Origin: CAZCZR01 sp964503455
Lineage (GTDB): Bacteria > Bacillota > Clostridia > UBA1381
DNA: 64,000 nt
Direction of reading: 5' to 3'
Assembly (NCBI GenBank): GCA_964503455.1
Contig: CAZCZR010000001.1
Span: 1 to 64,000, forward strand
In this document: positions 24,761 through 33,230 of the stretch, one piece after another
Layout: every line of letters starts with the position of its first letter
How positions within the stretch are numbered: position 1 is the stretch's first letter
Position numbers and translations under genes: made by a program
Notes under the pieces: model-generated
What the model was told of the DNA's origin: nothing
Seen by the model: the letters and a program-made list of their open reading frames with translations, nothing else
Databases searched by the model: none

Positions 24761-26020
24761 ATGTCAAAGCTGAGGGTCGAAGGCGGCAAAGTGCCGGAAG
24801 GAACGGTAAGGGTTCAGGGCGCGAAAAACGCAGCGCTGCCTATACTTGCCGCAACGGTCTTGAACGGCGGCGAGAATATAATACATAACTGCCCGTGTCT
24901 TACGGATGTTGACTATACGATTGAGATACTTAGAGGCTTGGGCTGTACGGCTGTGCGCGAGGAAGACACTGTTATTGTAAACTCGGCGGATATGTACGGC
25001 TTTACGATAAGCGAGGAGCTTATGCGCAAGATTCGTTCCTCTATCATTTTCATGGGCGCTATAGCCGCCCGAACCGGAAGAGCCGCTGTAAGCATACCCG
25101 GCGGCTGCAACATAGGATCTCGTCCGATAGATCTGCATCTCAAAGCGCTTAGACAGCTGGGTATGCGTATAAAAGAGGAAAACGGCTATATCTGCTGCTT
25201 TGCCGAAAGACTTGAGGGAGCGCATATATATCTTGATTTTCCAAGCGTGGGCGCCACGGAAAACATAATGCTTGCCGCCTGTACGGCGCACGGTACCACG
25301 ATAATATCCAACGCTGCGCGCGAGCCTGAAATAGCGGATCTTGAGTGCTTTTTAAACCGCATGGGCGCGCGAGTGTCGGGAGGCGGCGGAAGCGTGATAC
25401 GCATAGACGGCGTAAACAGACTTTCCGGCGGAACGGAGCATACCATCATCCCTGACAGAATAGCGGGCGCGACCTATCTTGCGATGTGCGCCGCCGCGCA
25501 CGGGGCGGTGGAGCTTACCAATGTATTACCCGGTGATATGAGCGCTATGCTGTGTGTAATGAAGGATATGGGCGCGGAATTTATCACCGAAAAGACCAGG
25601 GTGATAATGAAACCGGTTAAGCGTCTTATGAATATCCCCACAATCAGAACCATGCCATATCCCGGATTTCCGACAGATATACAGCCGCCGTTTATGGCAA
25701 TGTCGTGTACGGCGGAGGGGACGGCGGTGTTTACGGAAACCATATTTGAGAACCGTTTTCGTCATGCAGCGGAGCTTTCAAGGATGGGAGCCGATATAAC
25801 ACTGCACGGGCGAACGGCTGTTGTGCGCGGAGGAGGAAGGCTTTGCGGCGTTAATACGGAAGCGTATGATCTGCGCGGCGGCTCGGCGATGCTTACGGCT
25901 GCGCTTGCGGCGGAGGGCGTGACCGTGATAGATAATGCGGACTATATCGACCGCGGCTATGAAGCTATCGAAAAACAGCTTACCGGACTCGGCGTTGAAA
26001 TAACAAGAATAAGAGAGTGA
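24761..26020 (+). CDS. murA: UDP-N-acetylglucosamine 1-carboxyvinyltransferase
   Basis: 419 residues, normal MurA length. Marks: VQGAKNAALPILAA near the N-terminus, IPGGCNIGSRPIDLHLKALR with the active-site cysteine that fosfomycin attacks, VGATENIMLAA and MPYPGFPTDIQPPFMAM. It adds enolpyruvate to UDP-GlcNAc in the first committed step of peptidoglycan synthesis. GGAGATGTG upstream. The next genes, ftsQ and ftsZ, make this a cell wall and division cluster. Confidence 0.96.
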   Translation: MSKLRVEGGKVPEGTVRVQGAKNAALPILAATVLNGGENIIHNCPCLTDVDYTIEILRGLGCTAVREEDTVIVNSADMYGFTISEELMRKIRSSIIFMGAIAARTGRAAVSIPGGCNIGSRPIDLHLKALRQLGMRIKEENGYICCFAERLEGAHIYLDFPSVGATENIMLAACTAHGTTIISNAAREPEIADLECFLNRMGARVSGGGGSVIRIDGVNRLSGGTEHTIIPDRIAGATYLAMCAAAHGAVELTNVLPGDMSAMLCVMKDMGAEFITEKTRVIMKPVKRLMNIPTIRTMPYPGFPTDIQPPFMAMSCTAEGTAVFTETIFENRFRHAAELSRMGADITLHGRTAVVRGGGRLCGVNTEAYDLRGGSAMLTAALAAEGVTVIDNADYIDRGYEAIEKQLTGLGVEITRIRE

Positions 26021-26026
26021 TATGCT

Positions 26027-27034
26027 TTGGATCAAAACAGACAGAGAAGAACGGGTGCTTCATCCTCTGCTTATCGCGGCACGGAGCCGTCTGAACGCGC
26101 TGTGCAAAACGATATAAGGATGAAGCACATAAAAACTCAAAAGCACAGGCAGCGGCAGCGCAAACGCCGCAGAGGCTGTCTTTTTTCGGTGCTTATGCTG
26201 ATTATATTGATCATACTTGTTTTTCTTACTCCCATATTCAATATAAGGTATGTTACAATAGAGGGGAACAACAAAGTAAGCACCGAGGAAATTGCTTCGG
26301 TAACAGGCGATCTTAGAGGAAAGAACCTGTTTAAAACAAGCCTTAGCAATGTTGAAAAGGCTATGCGCTCGATAGTATACCTTGATGACATAACAATAAA
26401 GCGCAAATACTTTCCTCCGGCACTGCATATCATTGTAAGCGAAGTATATGGTGCCGCGTGTGTCAGAATTGACGGAGAATTTCTTGTGATTGACGCCGAT
26501 GGAAAAATACTTGAGCGCACCGAAGATTATTCCGAGGATTATCCTCTCCTGATGAACTATGGAGATTTTGAAGAAAAGGACGGAAATTTTCGCATTATTG
26601 ATGACGAAAAGAGAGCCGTTGCATCCGAAATACTCGGCGTAATACAAAAGGTCGGCATGACGGCTGAAGTGGACAATATCGATATAGGAGATCTTAACAA
26701 TATCTGTTTCCGATATGACGACAGAATAGATGCGGAGTGCGGCTCTCATATTGATATAGAAAGAAAAATCAGACTGTTTAAAAAGGCCGTGTCCACCAGT
26801 GAGCTTGCGGATAACGCCCGTGGAACAATGGATCTGCGAACCTCCGGCAAGTCGATATATTCGCCGGATATAAAACAGGACGCGAATTTGACCTCGGATA
26901 CGACAAACGAGGAAAAAGACAATGATTCCGCGGATGAGCGTAAAAATACTCCAACAAACAGTCCCGCGCCGGCAAATAATAAGGGTAATTCATCCACAAA
27001 AATTGTTACGGTAACAACAAAGCCGGAAAATTAG
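26027..27034 (+). CDS. ftsQ: Cell division protein FtsQ/DivIB
   Basis: 335 residues from a TTG at 26027. The cytoplasmic N-terminus is basic and polar (about 1-47), followed by one membrane segment (VLMLIILIILVFLTPIF, about 55-71), the POTRA domain (IRYVTIEGNNKVSTEEIASV onward) and the FtsQ beta domain (about 140-250). The last 70 residues are a low-complexity tail of N, S, T, P and D. It acts in the divisome, linking FtsL/DivIC and FtsW/FtsI. The start is not certain: an ATG at 26123 would remove most of the cytoplasmic part. It lies 6 bp after murA. Confidence 0.87.
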   Translation: MDQNRQRRTGASSSAYRGTEPSERAVQNDIRMKHIKTQKHRQRQRKRRRGCLFSVLMLIILIILVFLTPIFNIRYVTIEGNNKVSTEEIASVTGDLRGKNLFKTSLSNVEKAMRSIVYLDDITIKRKYFPPALHIIVSEVYGAACVRIDGEFLVIDADGKILERTEDYSEDYPLLMNYGDFEEKDGNFRIIDDEKRAVASEILGVIQKVGMTAEVDNIDIGDLNNICFRYDDRIDAECGSHIDIERKIRLFKKAVSTSELADNARGTMDLRTSGKSIYSPDIKQDANLTSDTTNEEKDNDSADERKNTPTNSPAPANNKGNSSTKIVTVTTKPEN

Positions 27035-27101
27035 TGCTAATTGCACAAAAAATTCAATAAATCTGCAGTATATTTTTTACAAATTATAACCGAATTAACT
27101 A

Positions 27102-27130
27102 TTGAATTACAAGTAAAAACATAGTAAAAT
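27102..27130 (+). promoter_or_regulatory. Sigma-A promoter of ftsZ
   Basis: TTGAAT (27102-27107), a 17-bp spacer and TAAAAT (27125-27130), 40 bp before the ftsZ ATG. Confidence 0.55.
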
Positions 27131-27170
27131 ATATATAGGAATGTATTAATACAGATAAGGAGGAGCTAAT

Positions 27171-28361
27171 ATGAGCGTAATGCCTATAGATATGGAGGTA
27201 GAAAGCGAAATGGATGGCGCAAGGATTAAAGTAATAGGTGTCGGCGGCGGCGGAAACAATGCTGTTGACAGAATGATTGAGTCCGGTCTCAAGAAAGCTG
27301 ACTTTATATGTGTAAACACTGATGCGCAGCAGCTTTCAGCGGTTCTTGCACCCACGGTTCTTCAGCTGGGCAAAAAACTTACCAACGGGCTCGGCGCAGG
27401 CGCTAACCCAGAGGTGGGCAAGCAGGCTGCTGAGGAATCAAAGGATGAGATAAAGAATCTTTTAAAGGATACTGAAATGGTATTCTTAACAGCCGGTATG
27501 GGCGGCGGTACAGGCACAGGCGCGGCTCCTATAATTGCGGAGATCTCAAAGAGTCTTGGCATATTGACTGTTGCTGTTATAACCAAACCGTTTTCTTTTG
27601 AGGGCCCAAAGAGAATGAAGAACGCCGAGGAGGGCATAAAGCAGCTGGTGGACAAGGTAGACGCAATCGTTACTATCCCCAATGACCTTCTTTTAAAGAC
27701 AGCGGACAAGAAGATAACACTTAATGACTCGTTTAAGCTTGCGGATGATGTTCTGCGTCAGGGTGTTCAGGGCATAATCGAAATAATTACAATGAAGGGC
27801 ATTGTAAACTGCGACTTTGCTGATGTAAGAACCATTATGAAGGATTCGGGAATTGCTCATATGGGCATCGGCATCGGTAAAGGCGAGAACGCGGCGCAGG
27901 ATGCTGTGCGCGCGGCTATAGAAAGTCCCTTGCTTGAGACAAGCATATCAGGCGCAGAGAATGTGCTTTTATATATTATCGGCGGCAGCGATTTCTCGCT
28001 TGTCGATATGGGAGAGGTATCAACTATTGTGCATGATATGGTATCAGAGGACGCCAACATTATCGTTGGTTCTGGCATCGATGATGAGCTTAAAGATGAG
28101 ATCAAGGTAACTCTTGTCGCAACAGGTCTTGACGCAAGCGCCAGACGCCAAAAAGCTGCGGAACAAAGCGGCGAGGGCATACTTAACCGAACAAAAAGAC
28201 ATCAGGAGCAGCAGACATCAGCAACGGCTTCCTCGTATGAGTACACGCCGTCAGATTCGACAAACGACTATTCCTACTCCGATGACTCGATATTTTCAAG
28301 AAAACTTAAACCGGGTATGGATAACATAAACGTTCCGTCTTTCTTTAAGCCGAAAAATTAA
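27171..28361 (+). CDS. ftsZ: Cell division protein FtsZ
   Basis: 396 residues. The GTP-binding motif GGGTGTGAAP lies at residues 111-120. The N-terminal IKVIGVGGGGNNAVDRMI and the T7-loop region NCDFADVRTIMKDSG are typical. A variable linker (about 330-375) ends in the conserved C-terminal peptide NINVPSFFKPKN, which binds FtsA and other partners. It forms the cytokinetic ring. GGAGGAGC upstream; own promoter and terminator. Confidence 0.98.
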   Translation: MSVMPIDMEVESEMDGARIKVIGVGGGGNNAVDRMIESGLKKADFICVNTDAQQLSAVLAPTVLQLGKKLTNGLGAGANPEVGKQAAEESKDEIKNLLKDTEMVFLTAGMGGGTGTGAAPIIAEISKSLGILTVAVITKPFSFEGPKRMKNAEEGIKQLVDKVDAIVTIPNDLLLKTADKKITLNDSFKLADDVLRQGVQGIIEIITMKGIVNCDFADVRTIMKDSGIAHMGIGIGKGENAAQDAVRAAIESPLLETSISGAENVLLYIIGGSDFSLVDMGEVSTIVHDMVSEDANIIVGSGIDDELKDEIKVTLVATGLDASARRQKAAEQSGEGILNRTKRHQEQQTSATASSYEYTPSDSTNDYSYSDDSIFSRKLKPGMDNINVPSFFKPKN

Positions 28362-28370
28362 CCTAAAAAG

Positions 28371-28399
28371 GAACCGCTTCTTATCGAGGCGGTTCTTTT
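28371..28399 (+). terminator. Terminator of ftsZ
   Basis: GAACCGC (28371-28377) and GCGGTTC (28389-28395), then TTTTG. Confidence 0.8.
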
Positions 28400-28451
28400 G
28401 TAGTATAAGCTTTCCCGCCAAGGGCGGTTATATAACAACTCCGTCATACAT

Positions 28452-28492
28452 AAAAAGACAGCATATCCCATACATGGAGATATACTGTCTTG
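28452..28492 (-). terminator. Terminator of the aldolase gene
   Basis: On the minus strand AAGACAGTATATC pairs with GATATGCTGTCTT and is followed by TTTT. Confidence 0.75.
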
Positions 28493-28504
28493 ACGTTCAG
28501 TGAA

Positions 28505-29482
28505 TTAATATTCTCTATCCCAAAGTTCCTTGTAGAGATCCGCATAGTCGGTATCGTTGTTCTTGATACGCGCTATAGCTGTTCTCGGATGCTGGTTGAA
28601 AATACCTGTGAGCAGATAAGGTATGTCGTAGCCCCATACAAGCCCCTGCTCTTTAAGCGCGAGCATATGAGTCTGTATAAAGCGCAGAGCATATATAATG
28701 CGGTATTTTGGGTTTTTTAAAAATCCGAGCAAGGCTTCCATCGCGCAGTTTCCGGCACCGCGTCCCATACCGAGCATAGTGGCGTCAAGATAGCTTGCAC
28801 CGTGAGCCGCAGCCTCTATAGTGTTTGCAAACGCCATCTGCTGATTATTATGAGCGTGAATACCTACATTTTTGCCGTATTTTTCGGCGCGGGAAACATA
28901 AAGCTCTGTCAATTCGCGTATCTGTTCAGGGTAGAGATTTCCGTAGCTATCAACGATATAGAACATATCAACATTGCTCTGACCGAGAAGATCGAGCGCC
29001 TGCTCAATATCCTTTGTGTTGGCGGTTGATATTGCCATGATGTTGATGCTTGTTTCATAACCCTTTTCATGACAGTACTCTATCATCTCTATAGCCGCAG
29101 GGATCGTATTTATATAGGTCGCCACGCGTACAAGATCAATAACGCTGTCTTTCTTGTCGATAATGTCCTTTTTAAAATCCGTGCGTCCAACGTCAGCCAT
29201 AACTGATATTTTCATATCAGTCGGGTTGTCGCCAACGATCTCCCTTATCGACTTCTCATCGCAGAACTTCCACTTGCCGTATTCCTTTACGTCAAACAAA
29301 TCCTTCGAAGCCTTATAACCGAACTCCATATAATCTACTCCGGCTTTCAGATTTGTTTCGTAAAGTTCCCTGACAAACTCATCGGTGAAATAAAAATTAT
29401 TCACCAGTCCTCCGTCCCTGATCGTTGCATCGACCACCTTTATATCGGGTCTGAACGTCATAAGATTACCTTTTTGTGCCAT
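28505..29482 (-). CDS. HMGL-like (DRE-TIM) aldolase family protein
   Basis: 325 residues. The opening DIKVVDATIRDGGLVNNFYF gives the metal-binding and catalytic DxTxRDG motif. GIHAHNNQQMAFANTIEAA supplies the two metal-binding histidines (HxH) and MLGMGRGAGNCAMEALLG the C-terminal loop. This is the fold of 4-hydroxy-2-oxovalerate aldolase, HMG-CoA lyase and isopropylmalate synthase. Length and motifs fit the 4-hydroxy-2-oxovalerate aldolase-like group, but no acetaldehyde dehydrogenase or other catabolic partner is adjacent, so the substrate is unknown. AGGAGG precedes the ATG at 29482; own promoter at 29545-29573. Confidence 0.82.
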   Translation of the reverse strand: MAQKGNLMTFRPDIKVVDATIRDGGLVNNFYFTDEFVRELYETNLKAGVDYMEFGYKASKDLFDVKEYGKWKFCDEKSIREIVGDNPTDMKISVMADVGRTDFKKDIIDKKDSVIDLVRVATYINTIPAAIEMIEYCHEKGYETSINIMAISTANTKDIEQALDLLGQSNVDMFYIVDSYGNLYPEQIRELTELYVSRAEKYGKNVGIHAHNNQQMAFANTIEAAAHGASYLDATMLGMGRGAGNCAMEALLGFLKNPKYRIIYALRFIQTHMLALKEQGLVWGYDIPYLLTGIFNQHPRTAIARIKNNDTDYADLYKELWDREY

Positions 29483-29544
29483 TTGTTTTTCCTCCTACTG
29501 TAATACTGTACTACACGCTGCCGATACATTCCGACAACTTAGAT

Positions 29545-29573
29545 ATTATATCACATTCTTACTATATTTGCAA
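29545..29573 (-). promoter_or_regulatory. Sigma-A promoter of the aldolase gene
   Basis: On the minus strand TTGCAA (29573-29568), a 17-bp spacer and TATAAT (29550-29545), 62 bp before the ATG. Confidence 0.7.
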
Positions 29574-29614
29574 GTGTTTTTGAAAAAGTCAGGGCAATTC
29601 ACCGATATTTTTTG

Positions 29615-30601
29615 TCAGTCCTTTAATATTGCGTCAATCGCCGCAAGCTCATCGGATGTAAAGTCAAGCTTGGAAAGCGAAGCGACATTTTCTTTGATCT
29701 GTGATGCCTTTGACGCACCCAGAAGCACGCTTGTAAGCTTTCCGCCGCGCAAATTCCATGCGCATGCCATTTGAGCAAGCGACTGACCGCGGTTCTCTGC
29801 AATAGCGTTAAGCTTTACCACCTTGGCGATAATATCATCCTTGATCCTGTCAGGAGTAAGAAAACGCGATTTCGTAGCGCGTGAGCCTTCGGGTATGCCG
29901 TGGATGTACTTGTTTGTAAGCAGTCCCTGAGCAAGCGGGCAGAAGGATATAGAGCCGATGCCGTCATAAGCCAAAACATCCTGCAGACCGTTTTCTATCC
30001 AGCGTTCGAACATATTGTATCTGGGCTGGTGAATAACAAGCGGTGTGCCGAGGGATCTCATTATAGCCGCCATTTTTTTCGTCTGCTCCGCGTTATAGTT
30101 GGAAATTCCGACATAAAGCGCCTTGCCGCTCCTTACGATATGATCAAGAGCTGCAGCGGTTTCTTCCATAGGAGTGTCAGGGTCGGGACGGTGGTGGTAA
30201 AAAATATCCACATACTCAAGTCCCATGCGCTTCAGACTTTGATCAAGGCTCGCTATAAGGTATTTTCTCGAACCGTGATCTCCATAAGGGCCTTCCCACA
30301 TACCATATCCTGCTTTTGTGGAAATGATAAGCTCGTCACGGTAGGGGGCAAGCTCGTTTTTAAGGATCTTGCCGAAGTTTTCTTCGGCGCTGCCGGGGTA
30401 GGGACCGTAGTTGTTGGCAAGGTCAAAATGAGTGATTCCGAGATCGAATGCTGTTGTTACCATGTCAACCATGTTATCATAGTTGTCGCAGCTGCCGAAG
30501 TTATGCCACAGACCCAGCGAAAACGCGGGGAGCATCAGACCGCTTCTGCCGCAGCGGTTATACTTCATTGTTTCGTATCTTGTTTCGTTTGCGTTGTACA
30601 T
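29615..30601 (-). CDS. Aldo/keto reductase, YghZ-like
   Basis: 328 residues. The catalytic tetrad is visible: D in FDLANNYGPYPG, Y in the same run, K in IISTKAGYGMW and H in DIFYHHRPDP. The text from LGLWHNFG and YGDHGSRKYL matches the YghZ / L-glyceraldehyde 3-phosphate reductase group, NADPH-dependent cytoplasmic enzymes. The C-terminal run SVLLGASKASQIKENV is the cofactor-binding signature. It follows the MATE gene with a 61-bp gap, in the lacI operon order, which suggests control by that regulator. Physiological substrate unknown. Confidence 0.88.
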   Translation of the reverse strand: MYNANETRYETMKYNRCGRSGLMLPAFSLGLWHNFGSCDNYDNMVDMVTTAFDLGITHFDLANNYGPYPGSAEENFGKILKNELAPYRDELIISTKAGYGMWEGPYGDHGSRKYLIASLDQSLKRMGLEYVDIFYHHRPDPDTPMEETAAALDHIVRSGKALYVGISNYNAEQTKKMAAIMRSLGTPLVIHQPRYNMFERWIENGLQDVLAYDGIGSISFCPLAQGLLTNKYIHGIPEGSRATKSRFLTPDRIKDDIIAKVVKLNAIAENRGQSLAQMACAWNLRGGKLTSVLLGASKASQIKENVASLSKLDFTSDELAAIDAILKD

Positions 30602-30662
30602 ATTAATATGTCCTCCTTTTTATTTGGGTACGTCTAAAAAACCGATGTTTTCAGCGATCCCC

Positions 30663-32006
30663 TTATATTGTTTTCTTTTTCCATTTTCCGCTTGCGTAGT
30701 ATATACTGCAAATGATTATGGCGCTTATTGTGCCGGTCGGCGTTGAAAGCCCTACGCCCGCAAGACCCATACCGAGAGTTTCGGCGCATATATACGCTAC
30801 CGGCACCCTCGCTATAACGGACGAGAATACCGATGGTATCATAGTAAACAGCGTATGTCCGGAACCGTTGCAAAAGTTATTCAAGGGGAACACAAACGCA
30901 ACAAGCAGATAATCAAATGCCGTTACCCTCAAATAAGGCAGCGCTTCGCTGATGACCTCTTTTTCCTTAACCAAAAGACCCATAAGCTGAGCGGGGAAGA
31001 TCTGAACTATAATAAACATCACGATCCCCGTTATAAGTGCCAGACGTATACCCGATTTCATTACATCAGCCGCTCTGTCGTATTTCTCCGCGCCGATATT
31101 TTGTCCGACCATGGATGATACCGCCATACCCAATGCTCCTGCCGGCATCTGGGCGAAATTGTTTATCTTGGCTGCAACAGCTACTCCGGATGCGGCGTTT
31201 ACTCCCAGACGGTTTGTGATTGAGGATACTATCAAAAATCCTCCCGACACTATAACGTTTTGTATCGCGCCGGGAAGTCCGAGCCTAAAGATCATAGCTG
31301 CCTTTTTCGGCACGATACGAAAGTTCCTCGGGCGGAAGTCAAAAATGAAGTCCTTATGCTTCAGATATATAACACATCCTATAAGCGCGGCGCCCTGTGA
31401 AATGACCGTAGCCGCTGCCGCTCCGGCGGCGCTTAGCTTGAAACCGCCCACAAACAGCAGATCAAGCAATATATTTAAAATACATGATGCCGTTCCGAAA
31501 TACATCGGCGTTTTTGAATCGCCAAGTCCCCGCAGCACTGAGCTGACAGCGTTATATCCGAAAATAAACACAGCGCCGGTCATACATATGGTGAAATATG
31601 CTTTTGTGTCGGCATATGCTTCGGGCGGAGTATTTAAAAGCGCAAGCAGCTTATCGGACAGTGCTATCATAGCCGCCATGGTCACAACAGAAAGCACAAG
31701 CATAACGCCGAAGGTGGTGCCTATGGTTTCGCTAACATCGCGTTCGCTCTTTTTACCGGAGTATTGCGCCGTCATTATAGCGCCGCCGTTGCACAGACCT
31801 ATTATCATATATGTAACAGTCGTTGTAATGCTGCCGCCTATTGACGCGCCCGCGATGCCCTCCTTGCCGCAGAAGTTTCCGATCACCATTATATCCGCTA
31901 TGTTGTAAAAGGACTGTATCAGATTTGTAAGCAAAAACGGCAGAGAAAAATATACAAGCGCTTTCGGTATGCTGCCTTCGGTAAAGTCCCGTATGTTTTT
32001 GTTCAT
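30663..32006 (-). CDS. MATE family efflux transporter
   Basis: 447 residues with about 12 hydrophobic segments arranged as two repeats of six. Marks: LPFLLTNLIQSFYNIADIM and VIGNFCGKEGIAGASIGGS in the first half, and AKINNFAQMPAGALGMAVSS in the second. It exports small molecules with a Na+ or H+ gradient. It lies 26 bp after the lacI gene on the same strand and before the aldo/keto reductase. The lacI context suggests sugar-linked control rather than a general drug response. Confidence 0.9.
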   Translation of the reverse strand: MNKNIRDFTEGSIPKALVYFSLPFLLTNLIQSFYNIADIMVIGNFCGKEGIAGASIGGSITTTVTYMIIGLCNGGAIMTAQYSGKKSERDVSETIGTTFGVMLVLSVVTMAAMIALSDKLLALLNTPPEAYADTKAYFTICMTGAVFIFGYNAVSSVLRGLGDSKTPMYFGTASCILNILLDLLFVGGFKLSAAGAAAATVISQGAALIGCVIYLKHKDFIFDFRPRNFRIVPKKAAMIFRLGLPGAIQNVIVSGGFLIVSSITNRLGVNAASGVAVAAKINNFAQMPAGALGMAVSSMVGQNIGAEKYDRAADVMKSGIRLALITGIVMFIIVQIFPAQLMGLLVKEKEVISEALPYLRVTAFDYLLVAFVFPLNNFCNGSGHTLFTMIPSVFSSVIARVPVAYICAETLGMGLAGVGLSTPTGTISAIIICSIYYASGKWKKKTI

Positions 32007-32032
32007 TTATCAAAACCTCCTGTGCCAGCTGA

Positions 32033-33028
32033 TTATATATCGGCGGAAGCGCGTGATATGATGCTCTGTTTTATCACAGCATCATCCGGCGTTTCTCCGT
32101 TTATAAGAGCAAACAGCCTTTTGGCGCACTCTTTTGCAAGGCGGTCGGTGTCCTGACGCACAGTGGTTACCGACGGAATAAAGTACTCCGATGAAAGCAT
32201 ATCGTCAAACCCTGTAACCGCTATGTTTTCGGGGACTTTTATGCCGGACCTGTATGCCGCGCTGATTATGCCTTGCGCGATAAGGTCATTGGAGGTGACA
32301 ATGGCGTCAGCGCCGCTTTTTTCTATACGCTCGGAAAATATTGTAAAGCCGGCCTTCAGCTTGTCGCCGTGAAGGCGCTCATCAAATATGGTTTCATATT
32401 TCGCGTCCGGATGAGCCGCCATGCTTTCTTCAAAGCCTGCGTAACGCTCTTTAAGATTATGCCTTGCTCCGGCGGTTTCACCTATATAGATAAATCGCCG
32501 TCTGCCGGAGTCATACAGTGCGTCCGTAAGCTTTTTTACGGTTTCGCGATTGTTAAAATTGACCGACACTATCCCTTCCGGGTGTCTGTCGCCCGCCGCC
32601 ACAGGTATATCTTCGCGCGCCACAGCATATATCACCGCATCGTCATCATTGTCGCCTATGAAAAGTATGCCGTCAACACCGCGTTCCATAAGAGCGCGTA
32701 CAGCCTGCTTTTCGGAGTTTAAATCACTGCTGCTTTGGGTGAACAGCACGGCGTAATCCGACTGACGCGCATACTTTAAAAGCGCCGATGCGCAGCCCGC
32801 ATAAAATTCCGCGGATATGTCCGGAAACACCACTCCGATAGAGCGTGTCTTGTCACATCTTAAGCTTCTTGCCGCCGAATTGGGCGTATAGTTGAGTTTT
32901 TCCGCCGCAAGCCGTACCCGCACGCACGTTTCTTCCGATATAGACGTCATGCCCGAAAGAACCCGAGATACAGTTGAAGCGCATACACCGGCTTCGCGCG
33001 CCACATCCTTCAGAGTTGTCTTTTTCAT
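32033..33028 (-). CDS. LacI family transcriptional regulator
   Basis: 331 residues. N-terminal helix-turn-helix and hinge: TTLKDVAREAGVCASTVSRVL and NYTPNSAARSLRC. The periplasmic-binding-like effector domain (about 60-331) has SIGVVFPDISAEFYAG and AVTGFDDMLSSEYFIPSVTTV. First gene before MATE and aldo/keto reductase genes. Its own promoter carries a near-palindromic operator, so autoregulation is likely. Effector not predictable beyond a probable sugar or its phosphate. Confidence 0.92.
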   Translation of the reverse strand: MKKTTLKDVAREAGVCASTVSRVLSGMTSISEETCVRVRLAAEKLNYTPNSAARSLRCDKTRSIGVVFPDISAEFYAGCASALLKYARQSDYAVLFTQSSSDLNSEKQAVRALMERGVDGILFIGDNDDDAVIYAVAREDIPVAAGDRHPEGIVSVNFNNRETVKKLTDALYDSGRRRFIYIGETAGARHNLKERYAGFEESMAAHPDAKYETIFDERLHGDKLKAGFTIFSERIEKSGADAIVTSNDLIAQGIISAAYRSGIKVPENIAVTGFDDMLSSEYFIPSVTTVRQDTDRLAKECAKRLFALINGETPDDAVIKQSIISRASADI

Positions 33029-33042
33029 GGGAAAACACCTCT

Positions 33043-33060
33043 AATGCAATCGTTTGCATT
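33043..33060 (-). promoter_or_regulatory. LacI-type operator overlapping the lacI leader
   Basis: An 18-bp inverted repeat, AATGCAA and TTGCATT around a central CG, immediately downstream of the -10 box and overlapping the 5' leader. The CG centre with TGCAA arms fits LacI/GalR and CcpA-type sites, so control by CcpA (cre) is an alternative. Confidence 0.7.
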
Positions 33061-33061
33061 G

Positions 33062-33090
33062 ATTATATCACGGCTTTTGCGTTTTGTCAA
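33062..33090 (-). promoter_or_regulatory. Consensus sigma-A promoter of the lacI operon
   Basis: On the minus strand TTGACA (33090-33085), a 17-bp spacer and TATAAT (33067-33062): a perfect match, followed by the operator. Confidence 0.85.
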
Positions 33091-33135
33091 GAGAAAGATA
33101 AAAATTTCACCGATAAAATTTTTTAAGAGGAAATG

Positions 33136-33164
33136 TTGCAAACAGCATTAAGATATGCTATAAT
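33136..33164 (+). promoter_or_regulatory. Sigma-A promoter of addB-addA
   Basis: TTGCAA (33136-33141), a 17-bp spacer and TATAAT (33159-33164), 66 bp before the addB ATG. It diverges from the lacI promoter. Confidence 0.75.
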
Positions 33165-33230
33165 GATATATATTATAATTTATATGGAATACTTTTGCAT
33201 GAAAACGCGGCTTGGGAGGGGAGTGTCTGA

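Noticed and set aside
28414..28427. CCGCC/GGCGG hairpin between ftsZ and the aldolase gene
   Set aside because: Small loop, no T-run, and two better terminators already serve the convergent genes.
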